From Candidatus Nitrospira nitrificans (GTDB lineage Bacteria > Nitrospirota > Nitrospiria > Nitrospirales > Nitrospiraceae): 64,000 bases of DNA. Of the stretch, positions 50,238 through 59,776 are shown one piece after another. The translations under genes were made by a program, and so were the position numbers. Numbering within the stretch: the first letter of the stretch is position 1; every line of letters begins with the position of its first letter. Below the pieces are notes generated by a model. The model did not search any database, was not told where the DNA came from, and saw nothing but the letters and a program-made list of their open reading frames with translations. The stretch spans positions 110,195-174,194 of the forward strand of contig NZ_CZPZ01000034.1 in NCBI RefSeq assembly GCF_001458775.1, written 5' to 3'.

Positions 50238-52211
50238 CTACGGAACCGGATTCTGCTGCGCTGCCGTGAGCTGGCTCTTAAATTCGGTCGGCAGCTTCTG
50301 CACCCAGCCTTTGTAGACATTGGGCACAGGCAGGACGCCTTGGCCGCCCATGCCTTTATTGCCGGTAATCGTGTCATCCTTCGCTGTGGTGGAATCGTCG
50401 ACCAACACGACCCACCCGGCAATGACCGGTGCGTCCGGTCCTGTTTGGGTCACGATTCCATCATTGTCGGCATCGTAGTCCAAGATGATCAGCCGGTTGG
50501 AGAATTTGCTGGTGACATAGGCGTAGTACCCGCCGCCTTTCTTGGCTCCGAAGTTCACCCCGTGACATCCCGGATCGCAGGGAACCATCGCCACCAAGGT
50601 GTCATCGCTGGTTCGAATGATGGTGATCGTCCCGGTCAAGGTGTTCCCCGTGACCACGAATTTCCCATCGGGGCTGACGGGAGTTTGAATCGGCAGACCG
50701 CCGACCGGCCCCGTGATGGCGCCGGTGATGGGATCGTAGTTGCCGTTCAGCAGGAGCGGGATATCCTTGATCTTGTTTCCCGTTGCCATGTTGATCACGG
50801 AAGTACTATGGCCCAGGTAGTTGGAGACATAGTACTTCGTTGAGGTGGGGTTCATCGCGGCGGCAATCGGCAAGGGGCCGGTGGCGGGCTTGTGCCTGAT
50901 GACGTCTAGCACGAAATCGAAGAGCGTCGAATCATTCGAATTGGAGTTCGGGGTGGCCATGGTTTTGCCGTCATGCCCCATCCAATGCGCGTGAGGCTGG
51001 GTCTGCGCGGCGCCGGGGGCCTGCATCAGAATCCTGCCTTGTCCTCCCGGACGCGCCGGGTTGACGGCAATGTCCCCATTCGCCGCCTTATTCAGCTCGA
51101 CCACCGCATCTTCCCCGTTCAAGGTCACGTGTACCTGCTCCGTATCCACCCTCGTCATCACGTGGGCCGGATCTTCGCCGATCACGATTTCTTTCAAGAG
51201 GGCTCCGGTCGCGCCGTCGATGGAGTAGATGCTCTTGCCATGCCATTCCGTATTGTAGATTTGCTTTTGATCGTGACTCGCCCACATGTTGTGGGCGTTA
51301 TTCATCTTCTGGGCCGGCAGCGCGATTTTGCGAGTCACTTTCCATTTATCCGTCCCTTCCACGTCGACCACAGTCATCGTGCTGGGATAGGCCGGACCTT
51401 TGCCGGCGCTTTCCTCGTACTGTGTGTCGACCCAGACCTCTCCCACCCCGTCGATGCTGGGATGTTGCACTGCCGGGATGGTGTCGCCGTCAAACGTTCC
51501 CTGGAGTGCAGCATTGAGATTGGGAATGACGGCCTCAACGCCGCTCGCGTTTGCGACGCGGACGGGTACGGCGGGATAGGTCGGCTTATACTGTTCTCCG
51601 ACCTTGGTATAGTCTTTCCAATTCGACGGACTGGTGACGATGAAGAACGCGCGCAACAACCTGAGGCCGATGTTCGAATTGCTCGGAAGCGCGGTGCTCG
51701 CATTAGCCGGGTTGGTGACGCCGATCAAATGAAGCTTGTTGCCGATGTCCAGCCCGTCCGTTGCGGGATCATCTACGATCACGCCGGCCAACATGTAGGG
51801 ATGCACCTTGCACACAAACACATGGAGACCCGGAGTGGTCAGGGTCACTTCATGGTCATTTTTATTCGCGGTCAACTGATCAATCTGCTCGGACGGCTGT
51901 GCCGCGCCTGGGAAAATCAGGCTCGTGACCGTATGAAAGCTTTCGACCCGAGACGGACCGGCGAACGAACGAGTTTGCAGAAACCGAATCTTCTGGCCGG
52001 GCGGCACAACCGCAAGTGAGTTCGTGCCCGCAATCGTTGCACGCGTATCGAACCAACGCCCCGCCTCGTCCGTCACATCAAAATACGTCGTATTGGCCGT
52101 CGGCAGCGGCGGAAACGGGTTAGCCGTCGGCGGTGCAGAATCGTCTCCGGAACAACCGGCTACTCCCGCCGCAAGGCAGAGGGCAGCCCCGAAACTAACG
52201 TACCTCTTCAT
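50238..52211 (-). CDS. lipoprotein with cupredoxin domain and beta-propeller
   Basis: 657 residues from ATG 52211 (SD AAAGGAGG). Lipoprotein signal MKRYVSFGAALCLAAGVAGC. Residues about 40-150 look like a cupredoxin: ESFHTVTSLIFP gives the first His, and VFVCKVHPYMLAGV gives Cys, His and Met of a type 1 copper site. Residues about 240-620 are a YVTN/WD-like beta-propeller (repeated strand pairs, for example KYYVSNYLGHSTSVINMATG) with His-rich turns (HNMWASHD, QPHAHWMGHD) and a CDPGCH motif. Likely an exported copper-binding redox protein. Function not known. Confidence 0.75.
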   Translation of the reverse strand: MKRYVSFGAALCLAAGVAGCSGDDSAPPTANPFPPLPTANTTYFDVTDEAGRWFDTRATIAGTNSLAVVPPGQKIRFLQTRSFAGPSRVESFHTVTSLIFPGAAQPSEQIDQLTANKNDHEVTLTTPGLHVFVCKVHPYMLAGVIVDDPATDGLDIGNKLHLIGVTNPANASTALPSNSNIGLRLLRAFFIVTSPSNWKDYTKVGEQYKPTYPAVPVRVANASGVEAVIPNLNAALQGTFDGDTIPAVQHPSIDGVGEVWVDTQYEESAGKGPAYPSTMTVVDVEGTDKWKVTRKIALPAQKMNNAHNMWASHDQKQIYNTEWHGKSIYSIDGATGALLKEIVIGEDPAHVMTRVDTEQVHVTLNGEDAVVELNKAANGDIAVNPARPGGQGRILMQAPGAAQTQPHAHWMGHDGKTMATPNSNSNDSTLFDFVLDVIRHKPATGPLPIAAAMNPTSTKYYVSNYLGHSTSVINMATGNKIKDIPLLLNGNYDPITGAITGPVGGLPIQTPVSPDGKFVVTGNTLTGTITIIRTSDDTLVAMVPCDPGCHGVNFGAKKGGGYYAYVTSKFSNRLIILDYDADNDGIVTQTGPDAPVIAGWVVLVDDSTTAKDDTITGNKGMGGQGVLPVPNVYKGWVQKLPTEFKSQLTAAQQNPVP

Positions 52212-52539
52212 GGAAGCCTCCTTTAATGATGAGAGAATGAAATGTGACATCTGACCGTTGTTATCCGATTGAACCGAACACATCGGCATGCGAGGGGGCG
52301 TACGGGCGAGCATCGTATATGCCCGTCATTCAGGTCCCTCAATGCCTACTGGTCGGTAACAATAAGTAGATGCACTGATTCACGACGATGTGCGCATGCC
52401 GCCCAGTCGCCGAATGCCTGGGTGCTCAGCAAACCGCATGCCATTGAGAAGAATTGACTTGCGCAAGGCGGTACCTTTGAAATGGCGTGACAGCGCTACG
52501 TGGTGCTCTTATCGTCTGTCGACTTCTCTCAGTCATATA

Positions 52540-52578
52540 GAATCGAATTAGATACCTCGCATGAATCGAATTGGATAC
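52540..52578. repeat. 16-bp direct repeat upstream of recQ
   Basis: GAATCGAATTAGATAC (52540-52555) and GAATCGAATTGGATAC (52563-52578) repeat at 23-bp spacing, about two helical turns, in the gene-free interval 52212-52743. It could be a paired regulator site. Nothing else is seen in that interval. Confidence 0.45.
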
Positions 52579-52743
52579 GTCCGGTAGTCGGTTCCGGCAG
52601 TCCGGTTAGGTCACGGATGCGGGCATATGGCGTGAGAGCCAATGGCGCTCTTTCCGCTTGCTCGACTTGCCCATGGCCGGTCATCTATACTGCGATCCGC
52701 TGTGATCGCTATCACGATCCTATCCTTCTGATGTGCCTTCCCT

Positions 52744-54603
52744 GTGGATGATCTAACTCGACAGCTCAGCGAACGATTCGGCTTTGCCACGTTTCGGCCA
52801 GGCCAAGAAGCAGTCATCCGCGCCGTGTTGGCAGGACGCGATGCGATGGCGGTCATGCCGACAGGGCAGGGGAAGTCGCTCTGCTATCAGTTGCCGGCGA
52901 CCCTGCTCCCAGGGTTGACGCTGGTGATTTCTCCGCTGATCGCCTTGATGCAGGATCAAGTGACGGCCATGAAGCAGCGGAAGATTGCCGCGGCTGCGTT
53001 TCACTCGGGCCTCACCGGGTTGGAAAAGAGCCGCGTGATGCAGGAGCTCCAGCAGCGGCGGCTCCAGCTGCTGTATTTGGCGCCGGAGCGGATGCAACAT
53101 GAGGGATTTCTCCGGTTGTTGCGCTCCCTCTGGGTCTCGTTGTTGGTGGTCGACGAAGCGCATTGTATTTCCCAGTGGGGCCATGACTTCAGGCCCGATT
53201 ACCTCAAAATCGGTCGCCTGCGCCAGGAACTCACGAATCCTCCCTGCCTGGCGCTGACCGCGACGGCTACCACTCGTGTGCAAACGGATCTTTGCCGGCG
53301 GCTGTCGCTTCGCGATCCGTTCCGACTCGTCGCAGGGTTTCGTCGGGCCAACCTCGCTCTCTCCGTTCATCTCCCTCAGTCTCGACAAGACAAGCTGTCG
53401 ACGCTGGGACGCTTGGTTCGCGAGACGGAGAAGGGCACGATCCTCGTCTATTGCGCTACTCGACGAGCCGTGGAGGAGGTCGCCGCATGGCTGGGACAAT
53501 CCCATGCCTCGGTGGGCTATTACCATGCCGGTCTTTCAGATGAGGAACGACGGATGGTCCATGAGGAGTTTCGCCGAGGGACGGTGCGAATCCTGGCCGC
53601 GACGAATGCCTTCGGCATGGGCATCGATAAGCCGGACGTCCGATTGGTCGTCCATTTCGACATTCCCGGAAGCATCGAAGCCTATTACCAGGAGGTTGGG
53701 CGCGCCGGTCGTGACGGACAGCCCGCGGCTTGTGCGTTGTTGTTCCATGAGCGCGATCTCGCCACGCAGGAATACTTCATCGATCAGGCGTTAAAAGACC
53801 AGGAAGGCGTGGCGCGCGCGGAACGAATGCGGACGCTCCTTCAAGAAATGCTGGGGTATGTATCGGGATCGAGCTGCCGGCAGCGCGCGATTCTCGAGTA
53901 TTTTAGCGATGAGACCGAGCCGGCCTTGGGCCCCTGCGGCCTGTGCGATCGTTGTGTCGCGCCGGCCCGGCAGCCGAGCCGGACGGTCTTGCATGCGACC
54001 GGCGTTTCGGAAAAGGCGATATTGGAAACGGTGTCCTGGTGCATGGGGCGGTTCGGCATGGGGCGCATCGTCGACATGCTTCGTGGAAGCCGTGCGAAAG
54101 CGCTGGTGGGCTCCGGCGCGGAAGACTGTCCGACATACGGGATCTGTCGGGCACAGACCAAGCCGGTTGTGATGGGTCTGGTGAAGAGCCTCATTGAGTC
54201 CGGGTATCTTCGCATCGAAGGCACCGAGTATCCCACTCTCGAATTGACGTCTAGGGGGCGAGAGGTGCTGCAGGGGATTCGTGAAGTGGCATTGACACAG
54301 GAACAGGAGCCTGAGACCGATGTATCGGTGAACAAGCCGCGTCGCTCGTCTGCCGCCTTCGCAGGCATCGCTCCGGCTTCGGCGCCGGATCCCCGGCTTG
54401 TTGAACGGCTCCGACAACTTCGCACCGAACTAGCCGAAGAAGAGGGTGTCGCGCCCTTCCTCATTTTTCATGACAAGACGTTGAAAGCCATTGCGGGTTT
54501 CAAGCCAGGGACGCCGGCGGCCTTGTTGGAGATTCCGGGTATCGGCGAGCTGAAGGCCGAACGATACGGGCGACGGGTGTTGGCCGTGGTCAATGGGGGT
54601 TAA
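52744..54603 (+). CDS. recQ: ATP-dependent DNA helicase RecQ
   Basis: 619 residues from GTG 52744. Helicase motifs: FRPGQEAVI (motif 0), MPTGQGKSLCYQLPA (Walker A), VVDEAHCISQWGHDFRPDY (motif II and the RecQ aromatic loop), ATATTR, and QEVGRAGRDGQ (motif VI). The RQC zinc region has C...CGLCDRC, and the C-terminus is an HRDC domain (LRQLRTELAEEEGVAPFLIF, IPGIGELKAERYG). 3'-5' helicase for recombination and repair. No partner gene adjacent. Confidence 0.97.
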   Translation: MDDLTRQLSERFGFATFRPGQEAVIRAVLAGRDAMAVMPTGQGKSLCYQLPATLLPGLTLVISPLIALMQDQVTAMKQRKIAAAAFHSGLTGLEKSRVMQELQQRRLQLLYLAPERMQHEGFLRLLRSLWVSLLVVDEAHCISQWGHDFRPDYLKIGRLRQELTNPPCLALTATATTRVQTDLCRRLSLRDPFRLVAGFRRANLALSVHLPQSRQDKLSTLGRLVRETEKGTILVYCATRRAVEEVAAWLGQSHASVGYYHAGLSDEERRMVHEEFRRGTVRILAATNAFGMGIDKPDVRLVVHFDIPGSIEAYYQEVGRAGRDGQPAACALLFHERDLATQEYFIDQALKDQEGVARAERMRTLLQEMLGYVSGSSCRQRAILEYFSDETEPALGPCGLCDRCVAPARQPSRTVLHATGVSEKAILETVSWCMGRFGMGRIVDMLRGSRAKALVGSGAEDCPTYGICRAQTKPVVMGLVKSLIESGYLRIEGTEYPTLELTSRGREVLQGIREVALTQEQEPETDVSVNKPRRSSAAFAGIAPASAPDPRLVERLRQLRTELAEEEGVAPFLIFHDKTLKAIAGFKPGTPAALLEIPGIGELKAERYGRRVLAVVNGG

Positions 54604-54780
54604 CAACCATCAGCGAATTTTCCGTACGTCCTGGGTATTGGAAAAGGCAACATTTTTTTGCAACTCGACAAAGCGTCAATAATGAGCGTCTGTTCGTCGC
54701 GACTGTTGAAGCTGCAGGTCCATGCTCATTGACGTTGCGATTGTTTTTAGAGAGACGTCGGAGAAAGTCATCCTGTGTGG

Positions 54781-56001
54781 TCATTCGTTTGGAGGGGGCA
54801 TCGTTCCGCCAGTAAAATTAACTATGGCTTGACGGGTGGTAGAAGCTAATTTGATAGGATCAGGGCGGGCATCTTTTGAAGGCGTCCCTTGATCCGGCCA
54901 GAGCAATGCGAGTTCACACCCCTGACTTTCAAGTAATCGCAACCGGCTCAACGTGGAGTCATTCCCTTGCAGTTCGGGCCAGGGTTTTCCGAAACTGTTT
55001 AGGTCGGAATCAAACTCACCCAAAAATGGCTTAGGTAAAATACCTCCTGCTGCCGCGTTGAAAAGACCTTGATCCTTGATCTGGTAGGGGTCCCCGAGTC
55101 CCAACGTCGGCTTGGCGTAATAGTGGAACTGAGGTTTGCTTCCCGCATAGTAGAGGTAACTCTGTGGCGGTTTAACAGTCTCCCAGTCCAGGGGCCTTCT
55201 TTCTTCTAAATCTCTGAAAAATCTATGCCCCACGGTTGATGGGAAACCCTTCGAATTGATCAATGCAATTGCTTCTCCGATGAATGTATTCATCTCGTCC
55301 TGAGTGACCTCCGGCTGCCTAGCAAAACCCACGAGCGTATCCGGGTTGGCCTTCATGACATCGCTCGATGCGTTAGAGAGCGGGCCAATCGGCGAGTAAC
55401 ACCAATACGGTTCATTGATCACTTCCCACGCATAAATCTGCTGTGTATATCGAGCTGACGCAGTGAGCAGAGCATTCAATACCGTACTCAAAAATATTTG
55501 CCGCTTGCCGGGGTCCTTAATGCAATCAGCCCGTCCCCCTGGCGCCAAGCCTTTTTCGTCACGCATTCTGCTGTTGCCGGTAAATTCAAAGCTTACAAGT
55601 GATGGGATGATAAGCAGCTCAGCGTTGCGGAAACTCGCCAGCAGCTTTTCAAAATGAAGCACAAACCTCGGATCTACACTCAATAAAGGCGAAAACTCCC
55701 AATTGTGATAGGGGAGCGCCGGATTCTGGCCATTATGCCCTCGGAGAATCGGACCATGGCCGAGCCAGTTGAAGCCATTGGCCAAGAGGAAAAATCGCAC
55801 GACATAAATCCCCATCTTCTTTAGATTGGCGAGATTGCGGTCAAGATTCTCGAAAAGTGGGGGAAGTGGTATGCGTCCCACAGCGCCCTTGGCGACAAGC
55901 GATTGCTCCGTTACCCATTGCCGTAATGAGCAATGTGGGTTCGGTCCGATGTCGGCCCCGAACCTATTGAAGGACATTGGATAGTTAAATCCAACTTTCA
56001 T
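54781..56001 (-). CDS. clan GH-A glycoside hydrolase-like protein
   Basis: 406 residues, no signal peptide. A TIM-barrel hydrolase pattern: WEVINEPYW with the general acid Glu197 in the N-E-P motif, and FLGEFDSD with the likely nucleophile Glu329, as in GH5/GH39-like clan GH-A enzymes. Other barrel strands include MGIYVVRFFLLANGFNW and LLIIPSLVSFEF. Both Glu are present, so it may be active on a beta-linked glycan. Substrate unknown. It lies 120 bp downstream of the large unknown on the same strand. Confidence 0.75.
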   Translation of the reverse strand: MKVGFNYPMSFNRFGADIGPNPHCSLRQWVTEQSLVAKGAVGRIPLPPLFENLDRNLANLKKMGIYVVRFFLLANGFNWLGHGPILRGHNGQNPALPYHNWEFSPLLSVDPRFVLHFEKLLASFRNAELLIIPSLVSFEFTGNSRMRDEKGLAPGGRADCIKDPGKRQIFLSTVLNALLTASARYTQQIYAWEVINEPYWCYSPIGPLSNASSDVMKANPDTLVGFARQPEVTQDEMNTFIGEAIALINSKGFPSTVGHRFFRDLEERRPLDWETVKPPQSYLYYAGSKPQFHYYAKPTLGLGDPYQIKDQGLFNAAAGGILPKPFLGEFDSDLNSFGKPWPELQGNDSTLSRLRLLESQGCELALLWPDQGTPSKDARPDPIKLASTTRQAIVNFTGGTMPPPNE

Positions 56002-56121
56002 GGCACCCTACCACTGGTCTTATCAGAGGCATACGACAGCCTACAGGTTACGCCTTGCTTTTATGTGCAAGGCAGGAAATGAGATCGGACCAGGCAACCG
56101 AGTGTCACCGAGTATATGGTG

Positions 56122-58989
56122 TTACACCTGTCGTCCTGTCTTTGGGTCATACTTTACTTCGACCGGCACAACTTGGTCTGTAGGCAGGACTTCTATCCAT
56201 TGGGCTACCATGTCGTAGTTTTGCTCAACCTTCGCTTTGAATCCTCCTTTCAGCGGATAAAAGCCATGTTCATAGACTCTATCAATCGGGGTTGAAGTGA
56301 CAGCGTTGTCATTGTCTACCAATTCTGGTTTGTCAAGCTCTTGTGGCTTGGGGTATTTCCCCAGTTTGATTCCCTCTTCATGCTTTTGCTTAATCTTCTT
56401 GGCCAAGTCGAGAATAACATCAATGAGTTTTTGCCCATCGAGTGGGTTGCCATGAATGTCTTTTTCCTCTGGATTGTTTGCGTGGTAGATATCAGTGTCA
56501 CCAATTCCATTGAATCCTTCGACTCCCTTGAGCCAGTTTATTGCAGCTTCTTCCTTTCCTGGCCTAATAGGGATGACGGCCTTAACCCAAGGCGCATTCA
56601 AAAAGGCATTTCTCATATTGTCGCCGTCAAGCTGCAGTAGCCACCCAAGCGAACTTCCTAATTTTGCAGGGTCGGAGTCTTCAGTAATGTAGTAGTTATC
56701 GTCGCGGTTCTCCTTGGTCCCTCCCCAACCTACGATATGCTCGTTCAGCGGCGTCTCTCTTTGTGAGCTGCCGAAGGCGGTGGTGAGAACGCCCTTGGCG
56801 AAGGCCGGGACAGCCGCAATTTTTGCAGCCAGCGATTTCGAGACGCCGAGGTTGGATTGAACGGCAGTTGCCGTCGGTCCCGTGTATTTCCCCAGGCTTT
56901 GGTGACTTTGGTGGCGCCGTGGACGCCACCATTCGGGAGCCACGAAATACAGCATCTTATCGACATCGAAGATATTGTTGATGAGCTCGGCTACCACATG
57001 TCGGGTCGCGTCGTCGGGAAGGGCGATGCCCTTCATCAGCATCTCCTGGACGAGCTTGCGATAGACGACGATGCGCTCCTCTTCGCGTAACTCGTCCGAC
57101 GGACGCTGCCCGATCTTGCTGGCCAACTTCACACGGTCCTTGGCTGCGAGGATGAATGCATCGTGATAAGCTTTCGCTTCTTTCACCTTGAACTCTTTCA
57201 ACTGTTTTGCGTTCTCCTCCTCCAATTTCGTCACGTCCTGAGTCGACTTCCAGAAAATCGTCGGTTTTACCATGATGGCATCGCGATCACCGAAATGCAC
57301 ATGCTTCAGAATGATCGTGAAACTGCCCCTGTTCCCTTCCGCTTTCTTGTCGCGAACCTCCACCACGGCATTGCCATCGGTAACCTGGAGTTGGACGTCG
57401 TGGAACTCATATTCGGGCTTGTCGCACGACACCGTTTGAGGGAATTCCCATTGAATACGGTACTTGGTTTCTTCACCCTCGTCGTTCCGTTCGGCGCCGT
57501 AGTCGTAATCTTCTCCGCGGTCATCGTGGTCGTTGGTCGGCACAAATGGAATGCGCACGGGCTGGATGTCCTGCGAGAAATCCTTTTGAGGAACAACTTT
57601 ATCGGGATGAGGAGGATCCTCCAGATCGGGCTTCTTGGCGATGTGAACGAGCTCCGCCACGCCCAAGGCGGCGCCTGGATCGTTAACATAGGATTGCCAA
57701 CAGAGATACGTGCCGATATCTTGTACTTGCACCCCGACCTGGCGCATCTTGCGGCGCAGTTCGTAGTTGATAAGTTTGTCGGTTGTGTTGCTGAGGACGT
57801 AGCGTTTGCTTGATGTGTCGGTTGTCTCCGTCACTGTTTTGAAGGTGGACTTGTAATTCTTGCGGATCTCGGAAGAGAGTTTCTCGGACTGCTCGCGCAT
57901 TCTTTTGTATGACTGCTCTCGCGATGTTTGCTGGGAGGCGGTAAAATCAAAGCTGCCTGTCGCCGTGATGGACATGTATTTAGCCGTCACGCTCGCCCCA
58001 AGCTTGATGTCTTGCTTGTTGTCTTCTTTCGTGGCATCGGACAGCTCTTCTTTCTCAGTTCTCGATTGTTCCGATTTCATGGTCGTTTCAAGTGAAGTCT
58101 CTACCGTGCGCTCCACGAGGGTTCTTGTCGTGTGTGTCTCAATGAGCTCCACGGTCGCTCCGGGGCTCATCCATACATGGCTCACCGGTGTTCCCAGAAA
58201 AGTATCAAGCTCGAAGAAGAACTGACGATACAAATGCACCACGCTAATCGGAGAGAGAGCCACGCTGCGAAGATGGTCTCTATTTTGCGGGTCAAGATTG
58301 TCCAGCTCCAGATACGCGTCCGCGCTGTTCGTTGCCGAAAGAATTTTGGCCAATGTGATTGCGGTCTGGTTTTGCGAGAGTGTTGAATAGAAAAGATTCT
58401 TGATCGTGCCGAACTGCTTTTCCTTAAGCAGCAAGTGTAAGGCTCCAGCCAACGCCGACTCGTAGTTCAATTGTTGAGAGATTGCCGACTTCAAAGATTC
58501 AAGCGTCATCTTGTCTCGCGTCAGATGACCGCCGAACTGATGGAGTTCCGCGCAGAGATCTGTAAAGCTGCGGCGATAGTGAGGGTGAACAAACTCGACG
58601 AGGTAGATGTTGAGGCGCTCTTCCGTGAGGTGTTCTGCCCACTCATCATCCTTCATCTTTTCACGAGGAGGAAGCCGTTGCGAGATGGTGTCGATTAAGA
58701 CACTATCAGAGTGCCGTTTTTTGCCATCCAGTAAGCGCCCGATGCGAATTCTGATTTCCGGCTCCGCGCAGGGATGACCGTCATCGTCCAAGTACTTGAT
58801 TTGAACATCACCGGTGAAGCTCTTGGTCAGCGCGTGTGCGATGTTTCGTTTGTCCTGGGCGAGGCCATCACCGAAGCGCGCTTCGATTCGCTTGGACTTC
58901 CACCCTATTAATGGCTGATATACTCCAAAAATTTCGCTCGCGTAGGGAAGGATTGATACGTAATCGGTGAGGTCGCTTAAACGTTTCAT
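56122..58989 (-). CDS. large hypothetical protein (955 aa)
   Basis: I do not recognise this family. No signal peptide or clear membrane helix. Residues 1-280 are mixed alpha/beta; 285-400 are unusually rich in Thr/Ser/Glu/Lys with alternating spacing (THTTRTLVERTVETSLETTM; KLGASVTAKYMSITATGSFD), like an amphipathic beta-hairpin region flanked by helices, a pattern also seen in pore-forming proteins. 455-510 is an acidic linker (NDHDDRGEDYDYGAERNDEG); 585-650 a coiled coil; 685-700 has VAPEWWRPR; the C-terminus is a beta domain (GFYPLKGGFKAKVEQNYD). ATG 58989 has GGAGG upstream. Followed by the GH-A gene. Confidence 0.65.
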   Translation of the reverse strand: MKRLSDLTDYVSILPYASEIFGVYQPLIGWKSKRIEARFGDGLAQDKRNIAHALTKSFTGDVQIKYLDDDGHPCAEPEIRIRIGRLLDGKKRHSDSVLIDTISQRLPPREKMKDDEWAEHLTEERLNIYLVEFVHPHYRRSFTDLCAELHQFGGHLTRDKMTLESLKSAISQQLNYESALAGALHLLLKEKQFGTIKNLFYSTLSQNQTAITLAKILSATNSADAYLELDNLDPQNRDHLRSVALSPISVVHLYRQFFFELDTFLGTPVSHVWMSPGATVELIETHTTRTLVERTVETSLETTMKSEQSRTEKEELSDATKEDNKQDIKLGASVTAKYMSITATGSFDFTASQQTSREQSYKRMREQSEKLSSEIRKNYKSTFKTVTETTDTSSKRYVLSNTTDKLINYELRRKMRQVGVQVQDIGTYLCWQSYVNDPGAALGVAELVHIAKKPDLEDPPHPDKVVPQKDFSQDIQPVRIPFVPTNDHDDRGEDYDYGAERNDEGEETKYRIQWEFPQTVSCDKPEYEFHDVQLQVTDGNAVVEVRDKKAEGNRGSFTIILKHVHFGDRDAIMVKPTIFWKSTQDVTKLEEENAKQLKEFKVKEAKAYHDAFILAAKDRVKLASKIGQRPSDELREEERIVVYRKLVQEMLMKGIALPDDATRHVVAELINNIFDVDKMLYFVAPEWWRPRRHQSHQSLGKYTGPTATAVQSNLGVSKSLAAKIAAVPAFAKGVLTTAFGSSQRETPLNEHIVGWGGTKENRDDNYYITEDSDPAKLGSSLGWLLQLDGDNMRNAFLNAPWVKAVIPIRPGKEEAAINWLKGVEGFNGIGDTDIYHANNPEEKDIHGNPLDGQKLIDVILDLAKKIKQKHEEGIKLGKYPKPQELDKPELVDNDNAVTSTPIDRVYEHGFYPLKGGFKAKVEQNYDMVAQWIEVLPTDQVVPVEVKYDPKTGRQV

Positions 58990-59175
58990 CGAGGCGCTCC
59001 TCCGTTAAGGTCCAAGTCTCAGGAAAATAATTCTGTCTTTGGTTGAGTCTGCCGCCGTCACGAGTCGAACCGCCCGCACAACAAGGTCTTCCTCCATTTC
59101 TTTTCACAGGCGGTCAATCTATCCATGTGACGGGGAGCAGTCAAACAGTGGGTCGTGAGGGCGGTCGCACCCCAG

Positions 59176-59397
59176 CTATGCTGCCTGAGCTGGTGCGGTG
59201 ATCGGGTGCGCCGCTCGCGACACTCGCCTTCTGGTTCTGCGAACCTCATGAATCATTCGATTATAATGGATCAAGGGATCCTCGATATTGCCGCACGTCA
59301 CGCAGCGCAGTCCCCGCATCCACATCGGCATCCAACTTTCCTGCATATCCAGGAAATGATCCACGACCATCAGGCCACTGCATCTTACGCATTTCAT
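59176..59397 (-). CDS. small zinc-ribbon protein
   Basis: 73 residues from ATG 59397, SD AAAGGAGGG. Two CxxC pairs (MKCVRCSGLMVVDHFLD and LRCVTCGNIED) form a zinc ribbon. Such proteins starting MKCxRCxGLM are common in Nitrospira-type genomes as I recall, of unknown role. Basic C-terminus. The gap 59398-59776 shows no gene. Confidence 0.7.
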   Translation of the reverse strand: MKCVRCSGLMVVDHFLDMQESWMPMWMRGLRCVTCGNIEDPLIHYNRMIHEVRRTRRRVSRAAHPITAPAQAA

Positions 59398-59776
59398 CGC
59401 AATCCCTCCTTTGATGATGGGCCGAGCGCAAAGGATCGTGCTCGTGATGAATGATTCCTCTACGCAACGATAATGCCATGGGGAAACTTGCACGGCTGCG
59501 TGGCTGTATATGCTTGTCAAAGTTGGGACTGGAGCATGCTCGCCGTGTATCATCCGACACTCACGCCGGAATGGTTTTCACTGCAAATCGTATCTCAAGT
59601 GATACGCCCAGAGAGACGAAATGATACAGACCTTCGTACGTGGCTCCACAGCTGCATGATGGAATGAAGAATCCCCAACATGCATTGACGGAATCATTTC
59701 GGGCTCCGATAATGCGCCACATCGTGTTGCGGAGAGGGACATTCATTGTGAACAACGAGCGCGTGGCTGACTATCG

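Noticed and set aside
50973..52019. 348-codon plus-strand ORF opposite the cupredoxin-propeller gene
   Set aside because: The minus-strand gene has lipobox, SD and copper motif; the plus ORF is Arg/His-rich shadow.
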